A stretch of 64,000 bases of DNA from Candidatus Electrothrix rattekaaiensis (GTDB lineage: Bacteria; Desulfobacterota; Desulfobulbia; Desulfobulbales; Desulfobulbaceae). Positions 18,475-27,532 of the stretch are shown one piece after another. A program made the position numbers and the translations under genes. How positions within the stretch are numbered: the first letter of the stretch is position 1; each line of letters opens with the position of its first letter. The notes under the pieces are model-generated. The model saw only the letters and a program-made list of their open reading frames with translations, was not told where the DNA came from and ran no database searches. Location: assembly GCA_032595675.1 (NCBI GenBank), contig JAVQMD010000001.1, positions 1,520,640 through 1,584,639 on the forward strand. Direction: 5' to 3'.

Positions 18475-19387
18475 CTGACAGTGGCTTATAGCCAACACCA
18501 ACTGCACCATCTACCATATAGAGTACCCACGCATAACTCTTATCATACATGCTTGTACTTGAAGACCAATAAAACTCCTGAACATCGTTGAATAAATGAT
18601 CACTAGGCAAAGCGGGTGAATGTTGGCTCATGTCTGTCAGGCTCTCCAGTTCAAGAATATTCGGGACTCGCCAATCATTATAGCCATATGCCGTTTCGTT
18701 GTTCATCGCAGCAATGAAACTCAAAGCAGAACTCCAATCCATCGTGTTTTTGGGGACATTTGCATTTCGCAACCATATCAAACCGGTATCGTTGTCACAG
18801 ACAGTCTGTTCATTTTCAGTAAAACGTTCCCTGGAAAACTTTAAACCGGCCTGTATTTCACCATCTTGACCGGTATTATGACAATCAATTATGCTCCCGC
18901 TTTCATCAAAACAGTTCTTTTGCCCTGTACAAAATAACCTGCTTTTATTATCGCCTTCTCCTGTCCGAACCGGCCAAACCATATACGAATCATATTTCAT
19001 CCCTTTAAATACCCTGGCTCCACCCAAATGAATGTACCATGCTTGATCAGGCAATCTTGCACACGTTGAAGAAGTCCAGTAATAGCCCGTAAACACATTC
19101 GTAAACGGATGGCCGGTCGGAAGACTTGGGTTTATGGTATCATGACTCATTAAACTGAACAGCTCTTTGCGGTTAGGGAGCCTCCAGTTGCGATAACCAT
19201 AGAGTTCTGCTCTGTTGATCTCTTGTATGCGAGCCAATGCTTCGCCCCAGGTTGCTGGAAACTCAAACAAAGAGGCATCTTGTGTCCACATCAGACCTGT
19301 CTGTCGATCAATAACAGTTTCATTTGCCAGTGCCGCCAGTGCAAAGCGATGCATAATTCTGTCGTCAGGCTGATTTCTTTTCGTCAT
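18422..19387 (-). CDS. DUF1566 protein with two Lcl-type domains
   Basis: A 321-residue protein containing two DUF1566 repeats. The first has VIDRQTGLMWTQDAS, WGEALARIQEINRAELYGYRNWRLPNRKELFSLM and YYWTSSTCARLPDQAWYIHLGGARVFKGMKYDSYMVWPVR. The second has CDNDTGLIWLRNANVPKNTMDWSSALSFIAAMN, YGYNDWRVPNILELESL, FYWSSSTSMYDKSYAWVLYMVDGAV and FYLWPVR. The start is set at the ATG at 19387 after AGGGG; longer readings run into the upstream gene. DUF1566 resembles the C-type-lectin/FGE fold of surface or adhesin proteins. No signal peptide is visible, so location is unclear. Confidence 0.85.
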   Translation of the reverse strand: MTKRNQPDDRIMHRFALAALANETVIDRQTGLMWTQDASLFEFPATWGEALARIQEINRAELYGYRNWRLPNRKELFSLMSHDTINPSLPTGHPFTNVFTGYYWTSSTCARLPDQAWYIHLGGARVFKGMKYDSYMVWPVRTGEGDNKSRLFCTGQKNCFDESGSIIDCHNTGQDGEIQAGLKFSRERFTENEQTVCDNDTGLIWLRNANVPKNTMDWSSALSFIAAMNNETAYGYNDWRVPNILELESLTDMSQHSPALPSDHLFNDVQEFYWSSSTSMYDKSYAWVLYMVDGAVGVGYKPLSEFYLWPVRGNSTNPKGV

Positions 19388-19418
19388 ACCGACCCCTTTT
19401 TTTGGGGTGGTGGTTTCT

Positions 19419-19883
19419 CTATTCTTTGGATCCCTTGGATTTGAATTCTTTTTCGCTCTTTTCCCAGGCATCCTCAAGGGCCTTATATGCATCGGAGAAG
19501 CCTTTTTTCATGTGGTCCCATGCATCGGCTGAACTGGTTTTCATGCTGCCGTACCATTCAGCAACCTGATTCCGTTGCTTGCGAAGATCTCTGAGGTTTT
19601 CACGAGATTTTTTGCGTGCGGCTTTACTCATTTTATCCCAGTTTTTATCAATGCTTGTCTCCAGCGCATCAATACGTTTATCGAGTTTCGTCAGACCCTC
19701 TTTTGTTTTTTCAAGTGCCTCCTCTTTTTTATCGGCAGTATATGAACCGATGGTTTTGAGCAAATCCTGAGTTTCCTTCTGCACTTCTTCTATTGAAGTG
19801 TGGCTGTCTTCCGTTTGTGCATAGCAAAGTGGAGCAACACCGAGTATACCGATCAATATTAACGCACAAGTTTTTGATTTCAT
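19419..19883 (-). CDS. Exported coiled-coil protein
   Basis: A 154-residue secreted or periplasmic protein. MKSKTCALILIGILGVAPLCYAQ is a Sec signal peptide (start 19883, directly after AGGAGG). The rest is almost entirely charged coiled coil (EEVQKETQDLLKTIGSYTADKKEEALEKTKEGLTKLDKRIDALETSIDKNWDKMSKAARKKSRENLRDLRKQRNQVAEW), ending in a repeat-like segment, SADAWDHMKKGFSDAYKALEDAWEKSEKEF. That tail echoes the GDAWEELKTGIDDAWNSLADAV end of the sll1863-type protein at 21.8 kb, suggesting distant kinship. Function is unknown; a stress or envelope role is a guess. Confidence 0.78.
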   Translation of the reverse strand: MKSKTCALILIGILGVAPLCYAQTEDSHTSIEEVQKETQDLLKTIGSYTADKKEEALEKTKEGLTKLDKRIDALETSIDKNWDKMSKAARKKSRENLRDLRKQRNQVAEWYGSMKTSSADAWDHMKKGFSDAYKALEDAWEKSEKEFKSKGSKE

Positions 19884-19894
19884 TTGCAGCCTCC

Positions 19895-19952
19895 TTTGTT
19901 GATTGTAAGTTGAGATCACGTATGATGTTTACTTCATTTTCGAAGCAGCTGA
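19895..19952. repeat. Duplicated segment, copy A (tail of sll1863-type gene plus leader)
   Basis: This stretch matches 21605-21669 almost base for base, apart from a 6-base indel. Read on the minus strand it contains the last codons (AASKMK, stop) of an sll1863-type gene whose body is absent here, then the leader of the exported coiled-coil gene. Confidence 0.85.
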
Positions 19953-20036
19953 ACTCCTATGCTGTTCAGCAGGAATACAATTTCTGCTGGAAAACTAAGG
20001 GAAAGTGAAGGATATCGACGACCTTCATTTTTTGGT

Positions 20037-21311
20037 TCACCAATAATACATGGCCATGGTTCCCAGTTCCTGTTCAATCTCCAGCAGACGGTTGTACTTG
20101 GCAATGCGCTCACTACGGCTGGCCGAACCGCTCTTAAGATGCCCACCATCCATTGCCACAGAGAAGTCGGCCAGAAAGGTGTCCTCAGTTTCCCCTGAAC
20201 GATGGGAAAGAAAATAACGCCAACCCGCTTCCCGGCACATGCGGATGGCTTCAATAGTCTCGGTCACTGTACCAATCTGATTGAGCTTAATCAAGACCGA
20301 GTTGGCTGATCCTTCCTTGATCCCCCTGGCAATGTACTCTGTATTGGTGACAAAGATATCATCGCCCACCACCTCTATTTTGTCTCCATACTGGGCCGTG
20401 AATTGCTGAAAGCCCTCCCAGTCATGCTCTGCCAGAGGATCCTCCCAGGAGATGATAGGATATTTATCAATCCAAGATCCTGCCAGCTTGATGAGTTGGC
20501 CCCGATCCATCTTACCAGCCCCGGAACGGTTCAGGTCATACTCGCCGTTCTCCTCCAGGGCAAAGGAAGAAGCTGCACTGTCCAGGGCCAGCGAGATATC
20601 CTCTCCAGGCTTGTAACCAGCCTGCTCAATTGCCTGAATAATGGTTTCAATAGCATCCTCATCACTGGAGAAGTTCGGGGCAAAACCGCCTTCATCACCA
20701 ATGCCTGTGGATAAACCACGCTGGTTTAAAATGCTCTTCAGTACATGAAAAGTCTCAGCAACCGCACGCAGACCCTCACGAAAGCTGGAGGGCCCAACGG
20801 GGACAGCCATGAATTCCTGAAAATCCACACTATTATCGGCATGGGCACCACCGTTGACAATATTCATGCAGGGAACCGGCAAACGACGTGCTCCAACTCC
20901 GCCAAGATAACGATATAAAGGAAGATGCGATGCCTTTGCTGCTGCTTTAGCCACGGCCATAGAAACACCAAGGATAGCGTTGGCACCCAGCTTTGATTTA
21001 TTCTTGGTCCCATCTATGGCAATCATTTGCTGATCAATCAAGGCCTGATCAAAGGGGTCCATACCGAGCAAGGCCGGTGCGATGAGCTGGTGAACATTGG
21101 CCACTGCCTGACATACGCCTTTGCCAAAATATCGTTTCTGATCCTGATCACGCAGTTCAACAGCCTCGTTTTCTCCGGTGCTGGCACCAGACGGTACAGA
21201 GGCTGATGCCCTGATTCCATTACTCAGTTCAATAAACACCCGCACAGTGGGAAAACCGCGAGAGTCAAGAATTTCCATTGCCTGGATTGTGGAAAAAGTC
21301 GGTCGAGTCAT
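20037..21311 (-). CDS. eno: Enolase
   Basis: A 424-residue enolase (phosphopyruvate hydratase) interconverting 2-phosphoglycerate and phosphoenolpyruvate. Visible are IQAMEILDSRGFPTVRVFIELSNG, SGASTGENEAVELRD, NIVNGGAHADNSVDFQEFMAVPVG, the metal ligands in ISLALDSAASSF, YPIISWEDPLAEHDWEGF and VVGDDIFVTN, the catalytic lysine region SVLIKLNQIGTVTETIEAI, and LSHRSGETEDTFLADFSVA. Full length with normal start (MTRPTFSTIQ) and AGGAGG-like leader. It lies between the two damaged copies of the coiled-coil/DUF1566/SAP cassette. Confidence 0.97.
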   Translation of the reverse strand: MTRPTFSTIQAMEILDSRGFPTVRVFIELSNGIRASASVPSGASTGENEAVELRDQDQKRYFGKGVCQAVANVHQLIAPALLGMDPFDQALIDQQMIAIDGTKNKSKLGANAILGVSMAVAKAAAKASHLPLYRYLGGVGARRLPVPCMNIVNGGAHADNSVDFQEFMAVPVGPSSFREGLRAVAETFHVLKSILNQRGLSTGIGDEGGFAPNFSSDEDAIETIIQAIEQAGYKPGEDISLALDSAASSFALEENGEYDLNRSGAGKMDRGQLIKLAGSWIDKYPIISWEDPLAEHDWEGFQQFTAQYGDKIEVVGDDIFVTNTEYIARGIKEGSANSVLIKLNQIGTVTETIEAIRMCREAGWRYFLSHRSGETEDTFLADFSVAMDGGHLKSGSASRSERIAKYNRLLEIEQELGTMAMYYW

Positions 21312-21482
21312 CCTATCCTCCTTATTGTTAGTGCCTTACTCCTGAACTCCTATCATAAAAAAAGAAAGCGAAGAAGTTGTTTTTTCAAAATAACAAGCAG
21401 TTGCGTTTGGCATGGTACTTAGAGTTCAAGGATTGGGTTGCAGGCTGAAAGCCCGCTTTGGAAATAATGGGTACCAACTTAA

Positions 21483-21576
21483 GCCTTCTTTTTAACGTCC
21501 TTGATGTTCATACTTCACACTCCTTTCCTTGTGGATTTGTATATTTTCCTCTTATGGGTCAAAGGTAAATTAACAC
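21483..21576. repeat. Duplicated segment, copy B (decayed SAP/DUF1566 remnant)
   Basis: Degenerate copy of 18404-18474: ten codons of the SAP-like gene (MNIKDVKKKA), its leader with an inserted few bases, and the end of DUF1566 now carrying an in-frame stop. It fills most of the 334-base gap between eno and the sll1863-type gene (21312-21645). Confidence 0.82.
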
Positions 21577-21604
21577 ACAGGTTATTTATTTCATTTGTAT
21601 TATC

Positions 21605-21669
21605 ATTTGTTGATTGTAAGTTGAGATCAAGATCACGTATGATGTTTACTTCATTTTCGAAGCAGCTGA
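21605..21669. repeat. Duplicated segment, copy B (sll1863-type gene end plus leader)
   Basis: Counterpart of 19895-19952. Here it is the genuine 3' end of the intact sll1863-type gene, followed by the start of a lost coiled-coil gene. It joins directly to the DUF1566 remnant, showing an internal deletion. Confidence 0.85.
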
Positions 21670-21933
21670 CTTCACTGCATCAGCGAGAGAGTTCCACGCA
21701 TCATCAATACCTGTTTTAAGCTCCTCCCAAGCATCGCCACTTTCGTTCTTAAGTTCGGAAAGTTTATGAGCGGCAGCTTTTCTTATAGACAGCAGTTCCT
21801 CAACTTGTTTGTGATAGTTAAGTTGTGCATCGGCTTCTGCACTGTCGGCTTTTGCCTTGAGTTTGTCAATCTCCGCACTCCATTCGTCTAATTGTGCCTG
21901 CAATTTTTGTTCATATGCTTCTTTCATGCTCAT
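21646..21933 (-). CDS. sll1863-type stress-related coiled-coil protein
   Basis: A 95-residue soluble coiled-coil protein: MKEAYEQKLQAQLDEWSAEIDKLKAKADSAEADAQLNYHKQVEELLSIRKAAAHKLSELKNESGDAWEELKTGIDDAWNSLADAVKSAASKMK. The heptads with LDEWSAEIDKLKAKAD and GDAWEELKxGxxxAWxxLxxAxxxAxSK match the 'sll1863 family stress response protein' group seen in many proteobacteria and cyanobacteria. AGGAG precedes the ATG at 21933. Its biochemical role is not known. Confidence 0.85.
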   Translation of the reverse strand: MSMKEAYEQKLQAQLDEWSAEIDKLKAKADSAEADAQLNYHKQVEELLSIRKAAAHKLSELKNESGDAWEELKTGIDDAWNSLADAVKSAASKMK

Positions 21934-22114
21934 AATGATTTCTCCTTCTGGATAAGGTTGATGGTTTCTTGTCTATGAAGTTTAATTTTTACAGCAAATT
22001 ATCTCTTTCGCCTCCTTTCTTTTGTTTTATTGTCTCGCAGGTGGCGGTTCAGCCCGCCGATATTCAACCCAGTAACTATCAGTTTATAATAATTTTTATT
22101 TAACAATAAATTAG

Positions 22115-23479
22115 TTAACTATCTTTTTTTCTGCGAATGAGAAGGACGGCATAAGCAAACCATGTCACTAGAATTCCACCCGTGATAAACAGTGTGTTCA
22201 ATAATCCAAATTTTACCACCATCGGTAGGGCCATTGCGGTGACTAACCCTCCACCCATAATTGGTTCATAGAATGGTTGTTTTTCAGAATAGGTTTGCCG
22301 AGCGTTAGTTTCCTGGTGAGGATCAGCAATCCGAATCAACATCAGACCTGATGCGGTAGTGCCCGTTCCACCGCCTAAATCGCTTAAAGCATATGGGATC
22401 CAAGCTTTGGGAAACAAACGAGGACCCAGCAAAAAGAACATAGACAAATTCCAACAGAATCCACCCAAGGCTAGTAAGAAGATGGTGATCCAGTACTCTT
22501 TTACAACTTGTAGCGAGAGTGCAGCCAGCGCACTAACAATCACTATGTCGAGCCCAAAAGCAGAGATTTCATTAAATAGGGATCGACTGAAGAATGAAGT
22601 CCAGTTAAATTTTTGAAGGAGAAGTTGGATAAAGAGGCCAGAGATAAGCACCACAGAAAAGAGCGGAATAAATTGACTGAAAAGTTGATCTGTTTCAGGT
22701 CGTAGATTGCCTTCCACAAACATTAATAAATCCAAAAATAGTCGGGCAACAAGAATAGTGATCGCAATCAAAGCGAAATGCATGGTTAATCTGCCCGTTA
22801 ATGCACTGAACGTTTTGTTCTTTTTGCCAGCTAGCTCCTTCTCGTTGTTTTTACTTTGAAAATAATTAGTTACTTTCTTTCTTTGTTTGTTCGTTTGCAG
22901 TAGTACCCTAGCAAGTAAAGGGTAGATGACAGTTGCTAAGATAACGCCAATTGTTGCGATGCTATAGGCAATTGTTTTTCCATCAGCGAAATCTAATGCC
23001 TGGTAGTTGGCCGTGAGCCCTGCTGCAGTCCCGTGTCCTCCCTGAAATCCTATAGCTATAGATGGGGCAACGAGTGGATCAACGGATAAGAAGGGAGATA
23101 GAATAAAAAGTGTGATAGCAATTCCAACCACGTATTGTCCCCAAGCAATAACATGACCCATCACAACGTGAGGGCGTGCATGATTCCATACTTTCGAGAG
23201 TTGATCAATCGGCTTCCCCAATAGTAAGCAGGCGAAAACAATATTAATAAAGAGTGCAGGAAATGCAGCCAAGTGGCTATAGATCTGCTGGGTGCTTGTT
23301 TCAATGTTCAAGTATGCGCCAAGCCTGAAACCACTTGGTCCTGCGATCAAACCGGCCAATCCTCCCAATACCGCACCGGGAAAGCGTATTTTTTTTAGCA
23401 AGGGTGTACGGGTTCCAGCTATTTCACCAAGAGCGACAAGTAAAATAGCCATTCCCAATGCGGTCAAAATATGTATCAT
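22115..23479 (-). CDS. Sodium:glutamate symporter (GltS family)
   Basis: A 454-residue polytopic inner-membrane transporter. The family hallmarks are the hairpin SIAIGFQGGHGTAAGLTANYQ in the first half, the inverted counterpart YALSDLGGGTGTTASGLMLIRIADP in the second half, and about 10-12 hydrophobic segments. A polar central loop (LLQTNKQRKKVTNYFQSKNNEKELAGKKNK) separates the halves. Transport of glutamate or a related carboxylate with Na+ is inferred from the family. No co-transcribed enzyme gene is adjacent. Confidence 0.88.
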   Translation of the reverse strand: MIHILTALGMAILLVALGEIAGTRTPLLKKIRFPGAVLGGLAGLIAGPSGFRLGAYLNIETSTQQIYSHLAAFPALFINIVFACLLLGKPIDQLSKVWNHARPHVVMGHVIAWGQYVVGIAITLFILSPFLSVDPLVAPSIAIGFQGGHGTAAGLTANYQALDFADGKTIAYSIATIGVILATVIYPLLARVLLQTNKQRKKVTNYFQSKNNEKELAGKKNKTFSALTGRLTMHFALIAITILVARLFLDLLMFVEGNLRPETDQLFSQFIPLFSVVLISGLFIQLLLQKFNWTSFFSRSLFNEISAFGLDIVIVSALAALSLQVVKEYWITIFLLALGGFCWNLSMFFLLGPRLFPKAWIPYALSDLGGGTGTTASGLMLIRIADPHQETNARQTYSEKQPFYEPIMGGGLVTAMALPMVVKFGLLNTLFITGGILVTWFAYAVLLIRRKKDS

Positions 23480-23574
23480 GTTGTTTAAGCTTTATTTAAT
23501 CGACATCAACAAGCATTCCTTACCAGGAAAACTTTCATCTCACTGTTTTGACAAGATGCTCCATCTGTCTCGCT

Positions 23575-24825
23575 TTAAAAGAAAGGCACGATTAACCCGC
23601 CAAACAGCCAAGTCACCGCGATAACGACCAATACGGAGAGAACTCTATCGATAAGCGACGCAGCGTGCTGTTTGTGACCATGATGATGGTGGTGACTGTG
23701 ATGCTCACCATGAGCATCATGCGCATGCTGGGCTTTGTACCACAACCAAACTAAAACGATGTTGCCCAAAAGGGAAATAACATTGAGGACCAACTGATAA
23801 TTCAGCTTAAAGTATTCACGATTACCAGGAGCTGTCACCGCTGTGAAGTCAGGTAGCAATCCCAAAAATGCAAGCGTGTAATGCATTGCCAAAGCTGCAA
23901 ACACGATAGCCACCAGCATCAAGGCAAGCAGGTACAGAGCCATTTTCCAGCCATAATAGTTTGCATTGATCCGCAGTACTGGCAGCACAACAAGATCAGA
24001 AAAAATAAATGCCATCACACCTGCAAAGGTTACACCTTGACCGAACAGGACCGCTGCAAGTGGAATATTTCCCATTGACCCGATAAAGGTGAAAAATGCG
24101 GCTATCGGACCAACCAGCGTCTGGGCGAGAACTGCAAGAAAACCAGGATTGGCAGTATTTTCACCACCAGAACCAATAAACAGGGTCTGAAAAAAGCTGT
24201 CAGGTACCATCGCTGAAATAATACCCGCTACTGTGAAACCAATCAGCACGTCACGCCAAACCATTTGCCATTCCATGACATAGGTCTGCCCGATTTTTCG
24301 CCAACTCTGCATGCTGACGAGTTTTTCCTTCCAGTCAATTTCCGCACCATGCTGGTCTTCGTCTTGGTCACTCTGATTGCGGGCCTGAGCCTCCAGGCGT
24401 CGTGGGCGAGTTATTCGAATAAGAAGCCAAGTAATCAAAATCAGTAGAATGCCACCGACATACTCGCCAACCACAAATTGCCAGCCAAGAAAAATGGCAA
24501 TAACCATCCCGAGTTCAATAACGAGATTAGTGGATGCCAACAGAAAGGCCAGAGAAGGCGCAAGACCAGCTCCTTTGTTGAAAATAGCGCGAGTGGCAGA
24601 CAGTGCAGAAAAACTACAGGAACTTGATATAAAACCAAAAAAAGTTCCAAGCAGCATACTGCGCGGCCCGTCCTTTCCCATGGCCTTTTGCATGCGGGCA
24701 CGGGTTACAAGAACCTGTATCAAGCTGCTGATAAAGTAGCCAAGAATAAAGGCCCACAAGGCCATCCAGAAAAAACCCAGACTCGTCCTTGCCGCCTCAC
24801 TCCAAAGTTGTAGGAAATTTTGCAA
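23575..24825 (-). CDS. Permease, ArsP/YraQ (UPF0718) family
   Basis: A polytopic permease of about 416 residues. The region FFGFISSSCSFSALSATRAIFNKGAGLAPSLAFLLASTNLVIELGMVI carries the family's Cys-containing SSxCSF motif, and a second matching block is FIGSMGNIPLAAVLFGQGVTFAGVMAFIFSDLVVLPVLRIN. Relatives include the organoarsenical exporter ArsP; the substrate here is unknown. A His-rich cytoplasmic loop near the C-terminus (HAHDAHGEHHSHHHHHGHKQHAA) could bind metal. TTG at 24825 sits 7 bases after AAGGAG and is preferred over TTG 24831, which is too close. Confidence 0.87.
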   Translation of the reverse strand: MQNFLQLWSEAARTSLGFFWMALWAFILGYFISSLIQVLVTRARMQKAMGKDGPRSMLLGTFFGFISSSCSFSALSATRAIFNKGAGLAPSLAFLLASTNLVIELGMVIAIFLGWQFVVGEYVGGILLILITWLLIRITRPRRLEAQARNQSDQDEDQHGAEIDWKEKLVSMQSWRKIGQTYVMEWQMVWRDVLIGFTVAGIISAMVPDSFFQTLFIGSGGENTANPGFLAVLAQTLVGPIAAFFTFIGSMGNIPLAAVLFGQGVTFAGVMAFIFSDLVVLPVLRINANYYGWKMALYLLALMLVAIVFAALAMHYTLAFLGLLPDFTAVTAPGNREYFKLNYQLVLNVISLLGNIVLVWLWYKAQHAHDAHGEHHSHHHHHGHKQHAASLIDRVLSVLVVIAVTWLFGGLIVPFF

Positions 24826-24904
24826 AACCAATCTCCTTAGTCAGTTATTTTTCCATGAGAAAAAATACAATACACCCTTTGTACCCAACTAAAAACACTC
24901 AGTA

Positions 24905-25768
24905 TTACTCTGTCTTTTCCGCAGCTATTTTTTCTAACGCCTCCTTGTTCAATGTACGTTGAAACAGGGGGGATTTATCTTTCTGATAAAGAGGGAAACT
25001 TTCCTCAAAAACAGGTTTATTCTTCTGTTCGTAAAAAATGCCGAGCGGGAGCTTATCCTGCTCTATAGCCCGGGAAAATGCAGCGGATCGATCAGAGGTG
25101 TCATGCTGCTCATCAAGATAATACGTATGCTCCTTAAACCATTTCGCTGTATTCACTTTGTTAAAGGAGACACAGATCTGAAAAACATCCACAAGAGCAA
25201 ATCCTTTATGCTGTACAGCCTTTTTAATGATTTCCTTTGTTTTATCCTGATCTAATGCATTTGCCCTTGCCACAAAAGAGGCATCCAGCGCAATTGCCGC
25301 AGCTAATGGATTAAAAGGTTCAAGAAAAACACCGTTTATCTGAACCGGAGTTTTCATTCCTTTTGACGTAGTCGGAGAAGCCTGACCTTTTGTCAGTCCA
25401 TAAATCATATTATTGTGAACAACAGCCGTGATATCAGGGTTCCGGCGTATTGCGTGGAGAAAATGATTCCCTCCCTCTCCGTACATGTCACCGTCTCCGC
25501 TTTCAACAATGACTGTCAGTTCCGGGTTAGCAGCCTTCATGGCTGTTGCAGGCGGTAATGCCCTGCCGTGGAGTCCGTTAAAATAATTTGCCTGAATATA
25601 TTGGGGTGATTTGGCTGCCTGACCGATTCCGGAAACCATAACCGTGTTGACCGGATCAAGCTCCAGTTCCTCAAGCATCTCAAGCATTATCTTACGGATG
25701 GGGAAATTCCCGCACCCTGGGCACCAGGCAATATCCTTCACATGGGGATCAAATATATTCTCGCTCAT
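24905..25768 (-). CDS. 2-oxoacid:ferredoxin oxidoreductase, beta subunit
   Basis: A 287-residue thiamine-diphosphate-binding subunit. [15 protein letters not shown] gives cluster-ligand cysteines, GIGQAAKSP and [45 protein letters not shown] form the TPP-Mg site, and [19 protein letters not shown] closes it. It works with the alpha/gamma subunit just upstream, reducing ferredoxin while converting a 2-oxoacid plus CoA to acyl-CoA and CO2. 2-Oxoglutarate (KorB-like) is most likely from the fold and subunit layout, but pyruvate or branched oxoacids are possible. AGGAGAG precedes the ATG. No separate delta ferredoxin subunit is encoded here. Confidence 0.92.
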   Translation of the reverse strand: MSENIFDPHVKDIAWCPGCGNFPIRKIMLEMLEELELDPVNTVMVSGIGQAAKSPQYIQANYFNGLHGRALPPATAMKAANPELTVIVESGDGDMYGEGGNHFLHAIRRNPDITAVVHNNMIYGLTKGQASPTTSKGMKTPVQINGVFLEPFNPLAAAIALDASFVARANALDQDKTKEIIKKAVQHKGFALVDVFQICVSFNKVNTAKWFKEHTYYLDEQHDTSDRSAAFSRAIEQDKLPLGIFYEQKNKPVFEESFPLYQKDKSPLFQRTLNKEALEKIAAEKTE

Positions 25769-25777
25769 AACTCTCTC

Positions 25778-27475
25778 CTATTGTATGGATTGAATCTCGC
25801 GTGCTATTTCTTCCTGCGAAAAAGGCAGCCCGGTAAACTTCAGTATATTATGCGCAACAGGGACTCCGGCGTACCCCTTGAGCAGGGTTGCAAACTGCGC
25901 TGAGGCATTATTCTCTACAACTGCAATTCGCTTATACCGGCTCAAAATATCTTCTATGTTTTCTGGAAGCGGCCAAACTTGGGAAAAATGCATACCGGCC
26001 GGGGGCGATTCAAGGAGTTGAAACGCATGTTTTACTGCATTTCCTGTTGAGCCCCAACTGACCACGAGCAGCTCATTATCTTTATTACCGAAACAGTCAG
26101 GCTCTATGACTTCTTTACGCACCAAATTGAATTTGCGGAAAAATCGTTTTTCCACCATAGCCTTCCTGGTCTCGTTCAGATTTTCTGTTATCAGGCCTTC
26201 TTCATCGTGTTCATCGCTGTCCACCTTTACAAGCCCTTTACCGAATCCCGGTATTCCCCGTGGTGAGACACCGCTTTCCGTAATGGCATAACGCTTATAA
26301 TCTTGTGCGGTTTCGGTAAAATGGTTTTCGGAAACGATCTTGTTCAAATCCCAAACAGGTGTATTGCACAATGAATCAACAAAATACTGGTCGGTCAGAA
26401 TAAAAACCGGAACCTGAAACCTATCAGCCAGATCAAAAGCCCGGTTGGTCAGATAAAAGGCCTCTTCAACTGTTCCGGGAGCATAAATAATTCGGGGAAA
26501 ATCACCATGCCCGCTGTAGAGAACAAGATGAAGATCACCCTGTTCGGTACGGGTAGGAAGCCCTGTGCCGGGACCGGGTCGCTGCGCTACATGGACGACA
26601 AAAGGAATTTCCGTGATGCCGCTTAAACTGATTCCTTCCGACATAAGGGCCAACCCGCCGCCCGAAGTTGTGACAAAAGCTCGGGCACCGGCATACCAAG
26701 CACCGAGTGCCATATTCACGACTGTAATTTCATCTTCAACCTGCTCAATAATACAGTCTGTCTGCTCAGACCAGCCAGCCAGTTTAACCAACACTCCGGT
26801 TGCGGGCGACATCGGGTACGACGCAACATAACGTACGTTTGCCGAAACCGCTCCCATGGCCACAGCTTCTGTTCCGCTGATCAGCATCTCATCCTGAACA
26901 GATGCGTCTTTTTCTATATCGACCTCCAGGTGTTCCTGTATTTTGGCCGATTCCTTAATCCCTTCTTTTGCAGCCTGGATATTTTCCTGGATAATCTTTT
27001 CATCTTTTCCCTTAAAATGCTTTGTAAAAGTCTTTTCAATGGTACTGTCGCTGACGTCTAAAATTCCGGCAATAACCCCGACGGCAACAGAACTTGAATA
27101 GATCTTATTGCCACAACGCTTCGCGATCTCAGAAAACGGAATATCCACCATGTCATCAAACTGAACAACTTCCTGTTCTCCTATTATTACAGTGTGCTCA
27201 GTTATCTTATCCTGGAGATGAAGGGTTGTGTCCTGTATAAGCGGAAGAAAAAGATCAGCTTTTTCCATCGGGGCATTCACTCTCTCAGATGAAACCCGGA
27301 GACAGGTAGAGTTAATACCTCCCCGAATCCTTGACATAAATTCCTTTGTTGAAAAGACGTGATACCCTTCTCTTTTCAAGAGCTTTGTCAGGATCATTTC
27401 TATTGATTGTATCCCCTGACCAGCTGCTCCGGAGAAAACAATTGACACCTCATCCACAAGTTGTTTTCTGTTCAT
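25778..27475 (-). CDS. 2-oxoacid:ferredoxin oxidoreductase, fused gamma-alpha subunit
   Basis: A 565-residue protein. An N-terminal gamma domain (VSIVFSGAAGQGIQSIEMILTKLLKREGYHVFSTKEFMSRIRGGINSTCLRVS) is fused to the alpha pyrimidine-binding domain (ISGTEAVAMGAVSANVRYVASYPMSPATGVLVKLA, IEQVEDEITVVNMALGAWYAGARAFVTTSGGGLALMSEGI). The C-terminal part has LLVVSWGSTGNAVKHAFQLL. The ATG at 27475 follows AGGAGG by 4 bases; a frame 19 codons longer lacks such a site. It ends 9 bases before the beta subunit start, so the two are an operon. It lies just downstream of the CDF transporter gene. Confidence 0.93.
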   Translation of the reverse strand: MNRKQLVDEVSIVFSGAAGQGIQSIEMILTKLLKREGYHVFSTKEFMSRIRGGINSTCLRVSSERVNAPMEKADLFLPLIQDTTLHLQDKITEHTVIIGEQEVVQFDDMVDIPFSEIAKRCGNKIYSSSVAVGVIAGILDVSDSTIEKTFTKHFKGKDEKIIQENIQAAKEGIKESAKIQEHLEVDIEKDASVQDEMLISGTEAVAMGAVSANVRYVASYPMSPATGVLVKLAGWSEQTDCIIEQVEDEITVVNMALGAWYAGARAFVTTSGGGLALMSEGISLSGITEIPFVVHVAQRPGPGTGLPTRTEQGDLHLVLYSGHGDFPRIIYAPGTVEEAFYLTNRAFDLADRFQVPVFILTDQYFVDSLCNTPVWDLNKIVSENHFTETAQDYKRYAITESGVSPRGIPGFGKGLVKVDSDEHDEEGLITENLNETRKAMVEKRFFRKFNLVRKEVIEPDCFGNKDNELLVVSWGSTGNAVKHAFQLLESPPAGMHFSQVWPLPENIEDILSRYKRIAVVENNASAQFATLLKGYAGVPVAHNILKFTGLPFSQEEIAREIQSIQ

Positions 27476-27532
27476 CGTTCCTCCTGTTGCATTGGATTCA
27501 TCTTCTTGATTGAAATTGGGATCAGCACCCAT

